DNA from: JAHBXE01 sp044222195
GTDB taxonomy: Bacteria > Planctomycetota > Phycisphaerae > Phycisphaerales > UBA1924
NCBI GenBank assembly: GCA_044222195.1
Contig: JBGANS010000002.1
Coordinates: 124,001-188,000, forward strand
Reading direction: 5' to 3'
DNA: 64,000 nt
Positions 1 to 8,809 of this stretch are shown piece after piece. Within the stretch, counting starts at the first letter, position 1; every line of letters begins with the position of its first letter. The notes below the pieces were generated by a model that searched no databases, was not told where the DNA came from, and saw only the letters and a program-made list of their open reading frames with translations. Position numbers and translations under genes: made by a program.

Positions 1-1269
1 CCCAAACACCTTGGCTCTGCCGCTGCTCTTGAGAGCCAGGACCAGGGGCTCCGCGGAAGCCGAAGTCCGCTTGCTCGTGAGCACGGCGACCGGGCCGGAG
101 AACGCGCGAGGGTCGGGCCTCACCGTGATGTGCGCAGCGCCCTGCTTCTCGAGAACGCTCTCCACTTCCTCCGTTCCCGAGGCGGAAGCCAGTTCCACGC
201 GCGGCGCCCCGCCGACGCCCTTGACCATCTCGTCGCGTCTTGAAGACCCGAACCAGACGCCCGCATCGACCGGCTCGTGCATCACCCAGCTCAGCGTGCG
301 GAGCGACGCGAGCGTGACGCCGGGGCAGCTCCGCAGGTCGATCATGATCGCCGCCGGCTTCCACGCCAGAATCGTGTCGAAGGCCGCGTCAACATCGGAC
401 GCGTACAGAAATGCATCGACGCGCAGCCACGCGATCCGGTTCTTCTCATCAAAGGTCGCACGGATCGGCTTGACCTCCGCCAGCTCCCACCCCTCCATCG
501 GTGTGCGGCTGGCGGGATCGCCCTTGGGAAAGGCCACCGGCATGGTGAACTTGACGTGGTTCCGTGCCGCGGCCACCAGTCCGAAGATGAACTCCACATC
601 GTCGCGCGCGACTCCGGCGTTGTGCTCAACCTGTTTGACGTACGAACGAAGCGGCCCGGAGCCCGTCGCCGCGGCGTCGTACGAATGGTCGCGCACCGCC
701 GCGCCGATGGACCTGGCCAGGGCGGGGTAATCGGTGCGTGGCCGAGAGTCAGGCGTGTCAGGCTCCAGCAGCAGCAAGCCGACGCGTCGCCCGTCGCGCA
801 CCAGCAGCTCCACCGGCCTGTCCGGCGCCTTGATGCGCGTCCGCACTCCGGCGTTCTTGATCCCGCCGACCCCGAACCAGCCTTCGCCCGGCGCATCGCC
901 GGTGGGGATCGAGCTGTTCCAGGTCCCGATGGTGCCACCGGGGAAAATGAACGGGACAAAGAGCGAGCCGAGAAATCCCTGCACGCCGCCGATCATGTCC
1001 CAGGCGATTCCGGGGCGCGTGCTCGCCACAAAGGTGGTCCCACCGCCCTTGCCCGCCTTGGGCTCGGCGCTGATCCGACCCGAGATCGGGCCGATGAAAT
1101 CGAACGGCGGGACGATCGTGGCGCGATACACGCCGCTCAGCGGCATCGTGACCACACCCGCCGGCCGGCCCTCGTGCCGGATTGATGCGCCCGAGCCGCC
1201 GGCGCACGCACCAAGCAGGCCGCTCATCGCGGCCATGATCAACGCCATCCATGTGCGGCCGTCTCGCAT
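1..1269 (-). CDS. S41-like lipoprotein peptidase, C-terminus cut by window edge
   Basis: The gene reads leftward and runs off the window, so the C-terminus is missing (423 codons visible). The N-terminus is a lipoprotein signal: a short charged start, a hydrophobic stretch and the lipobox LGAC with Cys at about residue 22, so it should be anchored in a membrane facing the periplasm. A middle region of unknown fold is followed by KPAAIMIDLRSCPGV and, near the edge, TSKRTSASAEPLVLAL. These resemble the strand before the nucleophile and the Ser-containing SASAE motif of the S41 (tail-specific/tricorn-type) serine peptidases. The PDZ domain often found in this family is not obvious. The start is the ATG just ahead of the signal peptide. 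It is divergent from aspS. The S41 assignment rests on these motifs only. Confidence 0.65.
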   Translation of the reverse strand, partial: MRDGRTWMALIMAAMSGLLGACAGGSGASIRHEGRPAGVVTMPLSGVYRATIVPPFDFIGPISGRISAEPKAGKGGGTTFVASTRPGIAWDMIGGVQGFLGSLFVPFIFPGGTIGTWNSSIPTGDAPGEGWFGVGGIKNAGVRTRIKAPDRPVELLVRDGRRVGLLLLEPDTPDSRPRTDYPALARSIGAAVRDHSYDAAATGSGPLRSYVKQVEHNAGVARDDVEFIFGLVAAARNHVKFTMPVAFPKGDPASRTPMEGWELAEVKPIRATFDEKNRIAWLRVDAFLYASDVDAAFDTILAWKPAAIMIDLRSCPGVTLASLRTLSWVMHEPVDAGVWFGSSRRDEMVKGVGGAPRVELASASGTEEVESVLEKQGAAHITVRPDPRAFSGPVAVLTSKRTSASAEPLVLALKSSGRAKVFG

Positions 1270-1330
1270 CTGCAACTCCCGCCGCGATTATTCGCAGGTC
1301 GGCGTGCACCGGGTTCCCGGGGCCGCTTCC

Positions 1331-1336
1331 TATACT
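1331..1336 (+). promoter_or_regulatory. candidate -10 element of aspS
   Basis: TATACT lies 41 bases before the aspS ATG in the divergent gap between the S41 lipoprotein and aspS. It matches a sigma-70 -10 box closely, but no convincing -35 box is visible upstream. Confidence 0.35.
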
Positions 1337-1377
1337 TGCCGCCCTCGTCCAGAGACCCCCAGACCCAAGGACGGCCC

Positions 1378-3231
1378 ATGATCCGACGCACGCACACCTG
1401 CGGCCAGTGCCGCGAAGAGCATATCGCCCAGACGATTTCCCTCAACGGGTGGGTGAACTCGTACCGCGACCACGGGGGGCTGATCTTCATCGACTTGCGG
1501 GACCGCTTCGGGATCACGCAGCTTGTGTTCGATCGTGAAGACAAGGGTGGCAACGCCGCGCTGCAGGACGGCGCGGACAAGTTGCGCAACGAGGATGTCA
1601 TTGCTGTGACCGGCGTTGTGCGCATGCGCACCGGCGGCCCGAACCCCAAGCTGGCCACGGGCAAAGTCGAGGTTGTGGTTCAGAAGCTCGAGGTCCTGAA
1701 CAAGACGGCCAACCCGCCGTTCCTCCCCGACGACATGGCCAAGCTCCCCAACGAGGAGTTGCGTCTGAAGTACCGGTTCATGGATCTGCGTCGGCCGCGG
1801 ATGCAGCAGATTCTCGGGCTTCGGCACAAGGTCTACCAGACCACCCGCCGGTACTTCGACGAGAACGGGTTCCTCGAGATCGAAACGCCCATCCTCTATA
1901 AGAGCACGCCCGAAGGGGCCCGTGAGTTCATCGTGCCCAGCCGAAACGTGCCGGGGCATTGGTACGCCCTGCCGCAGTCTCCGCAGCTCTTCAAGCAGAT
2001 TCTGATGGTGGCGGGGTGCGACCGGTACATGCAGATCTGCCGGTGCTTCCGCGATGAGGACCCGCGGGCCGACCGGCAGGCGGAGTTCACACAGGTGGAC
2101 CTCGAGATGAGTTTCGTGCGGCGCGAGCACGTGATGGACATGATGGAAGGGTTTGTGCGGCGGCTCTGGAAGGATGTCGCGGGCTACGACGTTCCTCCGA
2201 TTCAGAAGATGACGTACCGCGAAGCGATGGAGCGGTTCGGGATCGACCGCCCAGACACGCGCTACGCGCTCGAGATCAAGGACATCTCGGAGATTGCCGC
2301 GAAAACCGAGCTCGGGTTCTTCAAAGAGACGCTCGCGAAAGACGCCGACCGCCCGAAGTTCAACTCAAAGCGAGGCGTGGTCAAGGCGCTGCGAGTTCCC
2401 GGCGGGGCGGAAAAGCTGACCCGCAAGCTCACCGACGGCTACAACGAGTTCGTCCGCGGCTTTGGCGCCGGCGGATGCGCCGTCGTGAAGCTCAACGCGG
2501 CGGGCGTGTTCGAAACGGGCATCGCCAAGTTCCTGGAGCCGCACAAGGCGGAACTCACCGCGGCGCTCGGGCTCCAGCCCGGTGACACCATCCTGTTTGT
2601 TGCGGACACGTATGCCGTGTGCACCAAGGCCCTGGGTGAGCTGCGCCAGAAAGTCGCCCGCGACATCGGCATCGTGCCCAAGCCCGGCGCCGAGGGCGGC
2701 CCATGGAACTTCCTGATCGTCATCGACTTCCCGATGTTCGAGCGCGACAAGGAATCCAACCGGTGGGTCGCCATGCACCATCCGTTCACAGCACCTCGTG
2801 ATGACCAGGCCGCCGCGTTTGTCAACGCGGACGTCAACGACGAGGTGACGATCGAGTCGATCGTGTCCGCCGGGTACGACATCGTGCTCAACGGCCAGGA
2901 AATCGCCGGCGGCTCGATCCGAATCCACGAGCCGGCGGTCCAGTCCAAAGTCTTCGCCCTCCTGGGCATGACCCCGGAACAGGCCAAGGAGAAGTTCAGC
3001 TTCCTGCTGGAGGCGCTGTCGTTCGGCGCGCCGCCGCACGGTGGGATCGCCTTCGGCCTCGACCGGCTGGTCATGAACTTCGCGGGGACCGAGAACATCC
3101 GCGACGTGATGGCCTTCCCAAAGACTCAGATTGGTGCGGATCTCATGACCGGGGCCCCGGGCCTTGTAACGCCGGACCAGCTCTCAGAAGTGCACCTCAA
3201 GAGCACGTGGTCGCCACCGGCGGCTGGATAA
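1378..3231 (+). CDS. aspS: Aspartyl-tRNA synthetase
   Basis: This class II synthetase charges tRNA-Asp in the cytoplasm. The 617 residues match the bacterial type, which is about 590 long and carries an inserted GAD domain. The N-terminal OB-fold anticodon-binding domain (about 1-110) starts MIRRTHTCGQC and includes SLNGWVNSYRDHG. Motif 2 appears as CFRDEDPRADRQAEFTQVD, followed by the GAD insert, and motif 3 near the end as GGIAFGLDRLVM. The ATG at 1378 gives the usual N-terminus; a longer frame from 1336 would add 14 unconserved residues. Whether the enzyme also charges tRNA-Asn (non-discriminating type) cannot be decided from this window, which shows neither asnS nor gatCAB. A hairpin follows the gene. 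Confidence 0.97.
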   Translation: MIRRTHTCGQCREEHIAQTISLNGWVNSYRDHGGLIFIDLRDRFGITQLVFDREDKGGNAALQDGADKLRNEDVIAVTGVVRMRTGGPNPKLATGKVEVVVQKLEVLNKTANPPFLPDDMAKLPNEELRLKYRFMDLRRPRMQQILGLRHKVYQTTRRYFDENGFLEIETPILYKSTPEGAREFIVPSRNVPGHWYALPQSPQLFKQILMVAGCDRYMQICRCFRDEDPRADRQAEFTQVDLEMSFVRREHVMDMMEGFVRRLWKDVAGYDVPPIQKMTYREAMERFGIDRPDTRYALEIKDISEIAAKTELGFFKETLAKDADRPKFNSKRGVVKALRVPGGAEKLTRKLTDGYNEFVRGFGAGGCAVVKLNAAGVFETGIAKFLEPHKAELTAALGLQPGDTILFVADTYAVCTKALGELRQKVARDIGIVPKPGAEGGPWNFLIVIDFPMFERDKESNRWVAMHHPFTAPRDDQAAAFVNADVNDEVTIESIVSAGYDIVLNGQEIAGGSIRIHEPAVQSKVFALLGMTPEQAKEKFSFLLEALSFGAPPHGGIAFGLDRLVMNFAGTENIRDVMAFPKTQIGADLMTGAPGLVTPDQLSEVHLKSTWSPPAAG

Positions 3232-3278
3232 CGCCGCGCACGGACAGGGTTCTTGTGTCTTTCTTTGCAGGATTCGCT

Positions 3279-3299
3279 GAAACGGGGCATCCCTGTTTC
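3279..3299 (+). terminator. hairpin after aspS
   Basis: A 9-bp stem (one G-T pair) with a 3-base loop: GAAACGGGG / CCCTGTTTC. It lies 47 bases after the aspS stop and before the next start. No T-run follows, so it is either a weak terminator or an RNA-stabilising hairpin. Confidence 0.4.
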
Positions 3300-3364
3300 C
3301 GTAGAAAGGTGCAATCCACCGGGGGGCGTTCGCGTTGGGCTCTGACCGAAGGGGGCATTTCAGC

Positions 3365-3613
3365 ATGGTTCAGAAAGACACCCGAAAGCACCTGATCGAG
3401 GCCATGTGCCACCTGACCTTCGGCGACGGCCCGAAGTTCTGCGACCACCTCTGGCTCGGGTACGGCGATTCGTGGCGGCCCGTTTTGATGGACTTGGTTC
3501 TGCGCGGCCTGGTGACAGCCCGCCAGAACGGGCACGATGAAGTCTTCGAAATCACGCCCCGCGGAAGGGCCTGGACGCAGCAGCTTGGCACGATGGCCGC
3601 GTCCGCGGCCTGA
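3365..3613 (+). CDS. Small protein, possible winged-helix fold
   Basis: An 82-residue cytoplasmic protein of unknown role. The start is fixed by a strong Shine-Dalgarno AAGGGGG nine bases before the ATG. The sequence has predicted helices followed by LVLRGLVTARQNGHDEVFEITPRGRAW, which reads like the recognition helix and wing of a winged-helix domain (the 'L-x-x-x-G-L-V ... ITPRG' pattern is common in MarR/PadR-like folds). No effector domain is present. It follows aspS in the same direction but is separated by a hairpin, so it may have its own promoter. It converges with the SDR gene 7 bases downstream. Function is not assignable. Confidence 0.6.
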   Translation: MVQKDTRKHLIEAMCHLTFGDGPKFCDHLWLGYGDSWRPVLMDLVLRGLVTARQNGHDEVFEITPRGRAWTQQLGTMAASAA

Positions 3614-3620
3614 AGGCACG

Positions 3621-4313
3621 TCAAGACGGCGACGGCAGCACGATCACCTTGCCGTTTTCTTCATTTCTCCTGCCAAGCACACAATCGACAATGACCGCCG
3701 CCACCGCGTCGGGTGAAAGCGCCATGCCGACCGGCAGGTCCGGAAGAACTCCGCGGAGCATCGTGGTTTCCACAGCCCCCGGGGCGACCGCAAACGCCCG
3801 GATTCCGTGCTTGAGCCCTTCCTTGGCGCACGACACCACCATCAGGTTCACCGAGGCCTTGGCCGCGGCATAAGCGAAGAACCCCGGGAACGGATCGATT
3901 GTTCCCATGGTGGATACATTGACAATGCACGATCGACGCTGGCGAAGGAATGCCGGCCACGCGTAGTGAATGAGATAGGCCGGTCCGAGCGCATTGACTC
4001 CGAAGACCTCGGCGATCATCGCGGGCTCCGTGTCCTCGATCGGCGCCAGCGGCGCGACACCCGCGTTGTTCACCAGTGCATCGATGCGCCGGAACGTCGT
4101 CTCCGTCCGCGAAATCACCTGTTCGCACGCCGCGGCGTCCGAAATGTCGGCCGCGATGACGAGCGAGGGCCCTGTCAGTTGCGAAGCGGTGTCGCGCAGG
4201 GAGGAGTCGTTGCGCCCCACCAGCGACACCGCGTATCCGTTCGCCGAAAGCACGCGCGCCGTGGCGCGCCCGATGCCGGAGCCCGCACCTGTCACGATCG
4301 CGACTGGGTTCAT
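3621..4313 (-). CDS. Short-chain dehydrogenase/reductase
   Basis: A 230-residue classical SDR, a soluble NAD(P)-dependent oxidoreductase with a Rossmann fold. The cofactor-binding TGAGSGIG is at residues 8-15, the structural NNAG at 82-85, and the catalytic Ser134 with Tyr148 and Lys152 (YAAAK). Arg34 after the second strand, in VGRN, favours NADP(H) (inference). The substrate cannot be told from sequence. The gene is divergent from the M24 peptidase with only 56 bases between starts. Confidence 0.9.
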   Translation of the reverse strand: MNPVAIVTGAGSGIGRATARVLSANGYAVSLVGRNDSSLRDTASQLTGPSLVIAADISDAAACEQVISRTETTFRRIDALVNNAGVAPLAPIEDTEPAMIAEVFGVNALGPAYLIHYAWPAFLRQRRSCIVNVSTMGTIDPFPGFFAYAAAKASVNLMVVSCAKEGLKHGIRAFAVAPGAVETTMLRGVLPDLPVGMALSPDAVAAVIVDCVLGRRNEENGKVIVLPSPS

Positions 4314-4356
4314 GCGCGAAGTGTACTAGGGGTGCAACCCGGCCGCGCCGGGCAGG

Positions 4357-4362
4357 TACACT
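4357..4362 (+). promoter_or_regulatory. candidate -10 box very close to the M24 peptidase start
   Basis: TACACT ends seven bases before the ATG of the M24 peptidase, and no Shine-Dalgarno is visible between. If it is a -10 box, transcription would begin at or next to the start codon, giving a leaderless mRNA. Confidence 0.3.
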
Positions 4363-4369
4363 CCGCACC

Positions 4370-5602
4370 ATGAACATCGGTGATGGAATCAGCGTCTCGG
4401 AGTTTGTATCCCGCCGCAACGCCGTGCTTCAGCGCCTGGGCAACTCGGTCGGCGTTGTCTTCGCCGGCGACGGCCCGCCCTCGCTGCACGGCGTCTGGCA
4501 GCCGGACTGGAACTTCTATTACCTCACCGGCATCCGAGATGAGCCCGGCGCGGCGGTGGTGTTCGACCCCCGGAGTGAGGACCGCAAGCGCCGGACAGTG
4601 CTCTTCCTGAAGCCGCGCAATCCCGAGGCGGAAGCATGGGACGGGTACCGCGACGCGATCACAACCGGGCTGAAGGAGACAACTGGCTTTGACACGATTC
4701 TCCGCACGACCCACCTCCCGCGGGTGCTGACGACCGCCGGCCGCAAGCGCAAGAGCTTCGCCTGCCTGCACCCGTTCGCCGTATGCGACGCGCCGGTATC
4801 GCCCGATCTCGCGGCGTTCCGCAAGGTTGCCGAGCGCTGCATCGGCGTATCGATTCACGATCAGACCGACCTGGTCGCGTCGATGCGGGCGATCAAGTCC
4901 CGCTCAGAACTCGCGGTAATGGAGGACGCCGCCGCGGCGACGGCGAACGGATATCGGGCGCTGGCGAGCGCAATCAAGCCCGGGCTTGGCGAGCAGGAAG
5001 CACAGCGCGTCCTCGAAGAGGGCTTCCGCGCCGGCGGCGGAACCGGAACCGGATACAACTCGATCGTCGGTTCCGGCCTCAACTCGACGGTGCTGCACTA
5101 CAACGCCAACAACGGCCGAATGAAAGATGGAGACCTGTTGCTGATCGACGCCGCGGCAAGGGTGGACGGTTACACGGCCGATGTGACGAGGACCTTCCCG
5201 GTGAGTGGGAAGTTCTCAACCGAGCAGCGAAAGGTGTACGACGTGGTGCTGTCGGCGCTCGAGGCCGGAATCCGTGCGGTGAAGCCCGGCGTGCACATGC
5301 ACGAGGTGGAGGCGGCCTCGCGAAAAGTGATCGAGAAGGCCGGCTACGGCGATGCGTTCATCCACGGCATCGGACATCAGCTCGGCATCGAAGTCCATGA
5401 TGCGACGCCCGATGGCCCGCTCAGGCCCGGGATGGTGATCACGATCGAGCCCGGGGTGTACCTGCCCGAGAAGAAGATCGGCGTGCGAATTGAGGATGAC
5501 ATCCTCGTGACCAGGGCGGGTTCGAAAAACCTCACGACGATGATCCCGAAAAAGGCTGCCGACATCGAGGCGATGATGCGCGGCGGAAAGAAACGTCGCT
5601 AG
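4370..5602 (+). CDS. pepP: M24 family aminopeptidase (Xaa-Pro aminopeptidase type)
   Basis: A dinuclear-metal peptidase that removes an N-terminal residue ahead of proline. At 410 residues it matches family M24B. The N-terminal creatinase-like domain (about 1-165) has LHGVWQPDWNFYYLTGI, typical of PepP. The catalytic pita-bread domain has the metal ligands in order: Asp in LLIDAAARVDGYTADVTRTF (two Asp), His in HGIGHQLG, Glu in TIEPGVY and Glu in RIEDDIL. No signal peptide, so cytoplasmic. It lacks a clear ribosome site and may be leaderless. Xaa-Pro aminopeptidase and prolidase share this layout, so the exact substrate is uncertain. Confidence 0.88.
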   Translation: MNIGDGISVSEFVSRRNAVLQRLGNSVGVVFAGDGPPSLHGVWQPDWNFYYLTGIRDEPGAAVVFDPRSEDRKRRTVLFLKPRNPEAEAWDGYRDAITTGLKETTGFDTILRTTHLPRVLTTAGRKRKSFACLHPFAVCDAPVSPDLAAFRKVAERCIGVSIHDQTDLVASMRAIKSRSELAVMEDAAAATANGYRALASAIKPGLGEQEAQRVLEEGFRAGGGTGTGYNSIVGSGLNSTVLHYNANNGRMKDGDLLLIDAAARVDGYTADVTRTFPVSGKFSTEQRKVYDVVLSALEAGIRAVKPGVHMHEVEAASRKVIEKAGYGDAFIHGIGHQLGIEVHDATPDGPLRPGMVITIEPGVYLPEKKIGVRIEDDILVTRAGSKNLTTMIPKKAADIEAMMRGGKKRR

Positions 5603-5618
5603 CCGCGGTGGGCAGGGT

Positions 5619-6284
5619 CTACTTTCGAACCGACAGAGCCGCCGCCTTGGCCCGGTGCATCAACAGCTGCGTCTCTTCGAGGCTGTTGGACTCGTAGAAG
5701 CCAAGCACCTTTCGGTCGGGCCCGATGAGGATCAGCTTGCTGGGGTGGATGATGTTCTGCATCGTTCCACCGCCGGGCATGGAGATGGTCTTGCCGGGGT
5801 CGGAATCCGGGCCGACGGCGAAACCCAGTGAGCCGCGGGCGATACGCTCGACTGTGGCCATGTCGCCGGTCAAGAAACTCCACCGCGAAAGGTCGATGTC
5901 CTTGTCCGTGGCATACGTCCGGAGCGCCTCGGGCGAGTCGTGCGCCGGATCAACGCTGATGCTCACAAACCGCACACCGGTGCCGGCCAGGTCCCGCGCG
6001 AGGTCCTGCATCGCGAGCGTCATCGTCGGGCATATGAACGGGCAGTGGGTGAAGAAGAAGTCGAGGATCGTGACCTGTCCGTCGAAAAGCGCCTGTGACT
6101 GCGCCACGCCATCCTGGTTGACGAGCGTGAACTCTGGAACGGAAAGTCCGAGGCTCGCGGCATCGGGCTGAACAATCAACGGCGGCGCCTGGCCAAGGCG
6201 GTTCATCGTGCGAATCAGCCCGACGATCGACAGGATCATCCCCGCGGCGGCGAGCACGAAGAGTGGAACGATGACGCGTCGCAT
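5619..6284 (-). CDS. SCO1/SenC-type copper chaperone
   Basis: A 221-residue membrane-anchored thioredoxin-fold protein that helps deliver copper to the CuA site of cytochrome c oxidase. One N-terminal membrane helix (FVLAAAGMILSIVGLI) places the domain in the periplasm. The copper ligands are visible as CPFIC (CxxxC in FFFTHCPFIC) and a distal His in NIIHPSKLILI. It lies 40 bases downstream of ctaB on the same strand, which supports a shared role in oxidase assembly. The gene converges with the M24 peptidase. Confidence 0.9.
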   Translation of the reverse strand: MRRVIVPLFVLAAAGMILSIVGLIRTMNRLGQAPPLIVQPDAASLGLSVPEFTLVNQDGVAQSQALFDGQVTILDFFFTHCPFICPTMTLAMQDLARDLAGTGVRFVSISVDPAHDSPEALRTYATDKDIDLSRWSFLTGDMATVERIARGSLGFAVGPDSDPGKTISMPGGGTMQNIIHPSKLILIGPDRKVLGFYESNSLEETQLLMHRAKAAALSVRK

Positions 6285-6324
6285 GAACTTCTCAGTGGTC
6301 GGCCGTGTCCCCGGCCGGCTTCGC

Positions 6325-7275
6325 TCAGGTGAGTGCCGATACCGCGCAGCACACGACCATCAGGACCAGCAGCAGGGGTAGGTGGATGATCGACGCAATG
6401 AACATCCGGCGGGCGTCGGCACGAGCAAGCGACCCCGCGAGTTTGACGGCCAGCAGCATGAACCCGATGCCCATCGCGCCGGCCAGCACGCCATAGACCC
6501 CCGCCGGGATCGGCCGCATCAGCACCGCCGGCCACACGCTCGCCGGGATCAGCGCCAGGCTCCACAGCAGGATGGACCGCGCCGTCCTGCGGCCGGTCGG
6601 GTCGATGACGGGCAGCACCCGATACCCGCCCGCCGCGTAGTCGTCCTTGTACATCCATGCGATCGCAAGAAAGTGTGGCATCTGCCAGATGAACATGATG
6701 GCAAAGAGAACCCACGCCCCCGACGTTCCAAGTGAGGCCAACGGTTCGGCCGATGCGGCGGTGAACCCGATCAAGGGCGGCAATGCCCCCGGCACGGCAC
6801 CCACCAGCGTCGCCCATGGCGTCACCGGTTTGAGCGGCGTGTACAGCAACACGTAGACCAGGATGGTCGCGAGCGACACCAGGGCCGGAACGACGCCGCA
6901 CATCGCCCACAGGATTCCGACTCCGCCCACGCCGAGCACAACCCCAGCACCCAGCACCGTGCCCGGCTCAAGGCGCTGCTGGGGCAACGGGCGCGAGCAC
7001 GTTCGGACCATCAGCGCGTCACGGTCCCGTTCCATCCACTGGTTGAGCGAGTTCGCCCCTCCCGCGGAGAGCACCGTGCCGACCACGCACCCCGTCACCG
7101 CTATGACCAAGTCGACCGCCTGCCAGCTTCGGCCTATCGCCGCCGTGCCGAAACCGACACCTGACGTGATCGCCACGAGCCGGGTGATGCGAGGCTTGGT
7201 GGCCTCGACAATCGACGCCACAAGCCCTGGGGCTGGATTGGTCAGGACCTCGGATACCGGAGCGGTTTGACTCAT
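6325..7275 (-). CDS. ctaB: Protohaem IX farnesyltransferase (haem O synthase)
   Basis: An integral membrane UbiA-family prenyltransferase that adds a farnesyl group to haem B, making haem O for terminal oxidases. About 316 residues with some eight hydrophobic segments. The first Asp-rich motif is NQWMERDRDALMVRT followed by the family mark SRPL, and the second region includes MYKDDYAAGGYRVLPV. The start chosen is the ATG at 7275 (MSQTAPVS); a longer reading from 7329 adds 18 residues that cross a palindrome and are less likely. Operon with the SCO gene downstream; divergent from a PilZ-like gene. Confidence 0.93.
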   Translation of the reverse strand: MSQTAPVSEVLTNPAPGLVASIVEATKPRITRLVAITSGVGFGTAAIGRSWQAVDLVIAVTGCVVGTVLSAGGANSLNQWMERDRDALMVRTCSRPLPQQRLEPGTVLGAGVVLGVGGVGILWAMCGVVPALVSLATILVYVLLYTPLKPVTPWATLVGAVPGALPPLIGFTAASAEPLASLGTSGAWVLFAIMFIWQMPHFLAIAWMYKDDYAAGGYRVLPVIDPTGRRTARSILLWSLALIPASVWPAVLMRPIPAGVYGVLAGAMGIGFMLLAVKLAGSLARADARRMFIASIIHLPLLLVLMVVCCAVSALT

Positions 7276-7307
7276 TCCTTCCCGCAATCTTGGCCTGGAG
7301 TAAGAAG

Positions 7308-7322
7308 TCCTGTCTGACAGGA
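7308..7322. promoter_or_regulatory. 15-bp palindrome in the ctaB/PilZ divergent gap
   Basis: TCCTGTCTGACAGGA is a perfect odd palindrome, 33 bases ahead of the ctaB start. A looser CTGTC-N7-GACAG repeat lies at 7362-7378, nearer the PilZ gene. Two related inverted repeats in one divergent promoter region suggest a regulator site; the regulator is unknown. Confidence 0.35.
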
Positions 7323-7429
7323 ACCGCATTGTACGCCTGCACGGGCATCCAGGTCGGTTATCTGTCCGTTTCCGACAGGGTTCCGCAAGGTCGGCGGCGG
7401 TCGAGTCGATCCCTCAGGCGGGAGGCATC

Positions 7430-7858
7430 ATGGGGTCTCTATTCTCGGACAACAACCGATTCGGGGCGGCCCCGCCGCCCCGTGCCGCGGCATCGTACCT
7501 CGACGAGGACCCGGCGCCGCGCCCACCGCCGCCCAAGAAACCAAGCTCGCTGAAGTTCGACGCGGAACTGGACCTGTGCGAACTGGACGACCGCGATAGG
7601 CCGGGCGCGACCTGGTCGGGCAAGGGGCGGGAGCTGAGCCGGTCCAACCTCGTGTTCCGGTCCCGCCGCATGTGCCACTGCGGCCGCAGGATTCTCGTGG
7701 CCGTCCACCTGATCGACGACAAGCCGGTACCGCTCTTTGGCAAGGTCACTTCCTGCGAGTACGACGGCGACGGCCTGTACCGGGTCGAGATGGAGCTCCT
7801 GAAGACCCCCGAACGCACCGAGGTGACCGAGTGGATCGCCAAACGCGGCCGAAACTGA
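7430..7858 (+). CDS. PilZ-like domain protein
   Basis: A 142-residue soluble protein. The first 45 residues are Pro/Ala-rich and probably disordered. The rest matches the PilZ pattern loosely: GRELSRSNLVFRSRR, then a beta-rich run with FGKVTSCEYDGDGLYRVEMEL, which parallels the 'G-V-x-C-x-Y-x-x-G-x-Y-x-x-G-V-E-F' end of PilZ barrels. The full c-di-GMP signature RxxxR...DxSxxG is not intact (E-L-S-R-S-N replaces D-x-S-x-x-G), so ligand binding is doubtful. A second PilZ-like gene sits just beyond panC. Function is an inference from fold resemblance. Confidence 0.6.
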   Translation: MGSLFSDNNRFGAAPPPRAAASYLDEDPAPRPPPPKKPSSLKFDAELDLCELDDRDRPGATWSGKGRELSRSNLVFRSRRMCHCGRRILVAVHLIDDKPVPLFGKVTSCEYDGDGLYRVEMELLKTPERTEVTEWIAKRGRN

Positions 7859-7894
7859 CTTGACTTCAGTCGCCGGCGTCACGAGCCTTTGGCG

Positions 7895-8746
7895 ATGCAG
7901 GTGCTTCACGATCTTGAATCACTCTCTCGTGCAGCGCTCGCCCGGGGCCGGAAGTCCGGGCTCGGCGGCGTTCTGGTACCCACGATGGGAGCCCTGCACG
8001 AGGGGCACGCCGCGCTGATCCGGCGCGCGGCGGAACTGGCCGGCGCGCAGGGCCGGCTGTGTTCCGTAAGCATCTTCGTGAATCCGACTCAGTTCAACGA
8101 AAAGTCGGACTTCGAGCGGTATCCCAAGACGCTCGACGCCGACCTGGCCTTGTGCGAGAGGGCCGGCGCGGGAGCCGTGTTTGTGCCCTCCGTACACGCG
8201 ATGTATCCAAACGCCGCCGCCGCGCCCGTGCCACCCCTGCCGCAGGTCGCCACTTCGCCGGGCCTCGAAGATCGCTTCAGGCCGGGGCACTTCGCGGGCG
8301 TGTGCCAGGTGGTGCTGCGGCTCTTCCGGCTGATCGAGCCGGATGCGGCGGTGTTCGGCGAGAAAGACTGGCAGCAGCTGCAGGTGGTGACGGCGATGAC
8401 GCGCGAGCAGCACCTGCCGATCGACATCGTGCCTCACACAACATTGCGCGAGGCGTCGGGCCTGGCCATGAGCAGCCGCAACCGGTTCTTGTCGCTCTCA
8501 GAACAGGCCACAGCGCTCGCGATTCCGAGAGCGCTGAAAAAGGCCGGGCAAACCGCTGATTCCAGACTCGCCGAGGCGTTGATGCGGGAAGAGTTGAACG
8601 ATCGTGCGATCGAGGTCGAGTATGCGGTGATTCGGGATGCGGCGTCGCTGGGTCCTATAGAACCCGCGACCACGCGGGCGAGGGCGTTGATCGCGGCACG
8701 AGTGGGGCGAACACGGCTGATCGACAACGCCGTGTGGCCTGTATAG
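7895..8746 (+). CDS. panC: Pantothenate synthetase (pantoate--beta-alanine ligase)
   Basis: This cytoplasmic enzyme joins pantoate and beta-alanine using ATP, giving pantothenate (vitamin B5, CoA precursor). 283 residues, normal length. The ATP-binding HIGH-like motif is PTMGALHEGH, pantoate contacts lie in FVNPTQF, and the KMSKS-like loop is MSSRNRFL; VFGEKDWQQL is also typical. The ATG at 7895 is preferred; a TTG two codons earlier is possible. No panB or panD is nearby. Confidence 0.96.
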   Translation: MQVLHDLESLSRAALARGRKSGLGGVLVPTMGALHEGHAALIRRAAELAGAQGRLCSVSIFVNPTQFNEKSDFERYPKTLDADLALCERAGAGAVFVPSVHAMYPNAAAAPVPPLPQVATSPGLEDRFRPGHFAGVCQVVLRLFRLIEPDAAVFGEKDWQQLQVVTAMTREQHLPIDIVPHTTLREASGLAMSSRNRFLSLSEQATALAIPRALKKAGQTADSRLAEALMREELNDRAIEVEYAVIRDAASLGPIEPATTRARALIAARVGRTRLIDNAVWPV

Positions 8747-8809
8747 GCCATGCTTGACGGCTTGAGGTCCTGGTGTGAATTCCCGATAGCTGGCCACAGG
8801 GGGTATCCC

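Noticed and set aside
342..1309. Several long open frames on both strands over the S41 lipoprotein gene
   Set aside because: High GC keeps antisense and shifted frames open. The frame from 1269 to the window edge has a lipoprotein signal and S41-like motifs; the others have none.
7362..7378. CTGTC-N7-GACAG as a second strong operator near the PilZ gene
   Set aside because: Short arms in GC-rich DNA are likely by chance; kept only as a side note to the longer palindrome at 7308.
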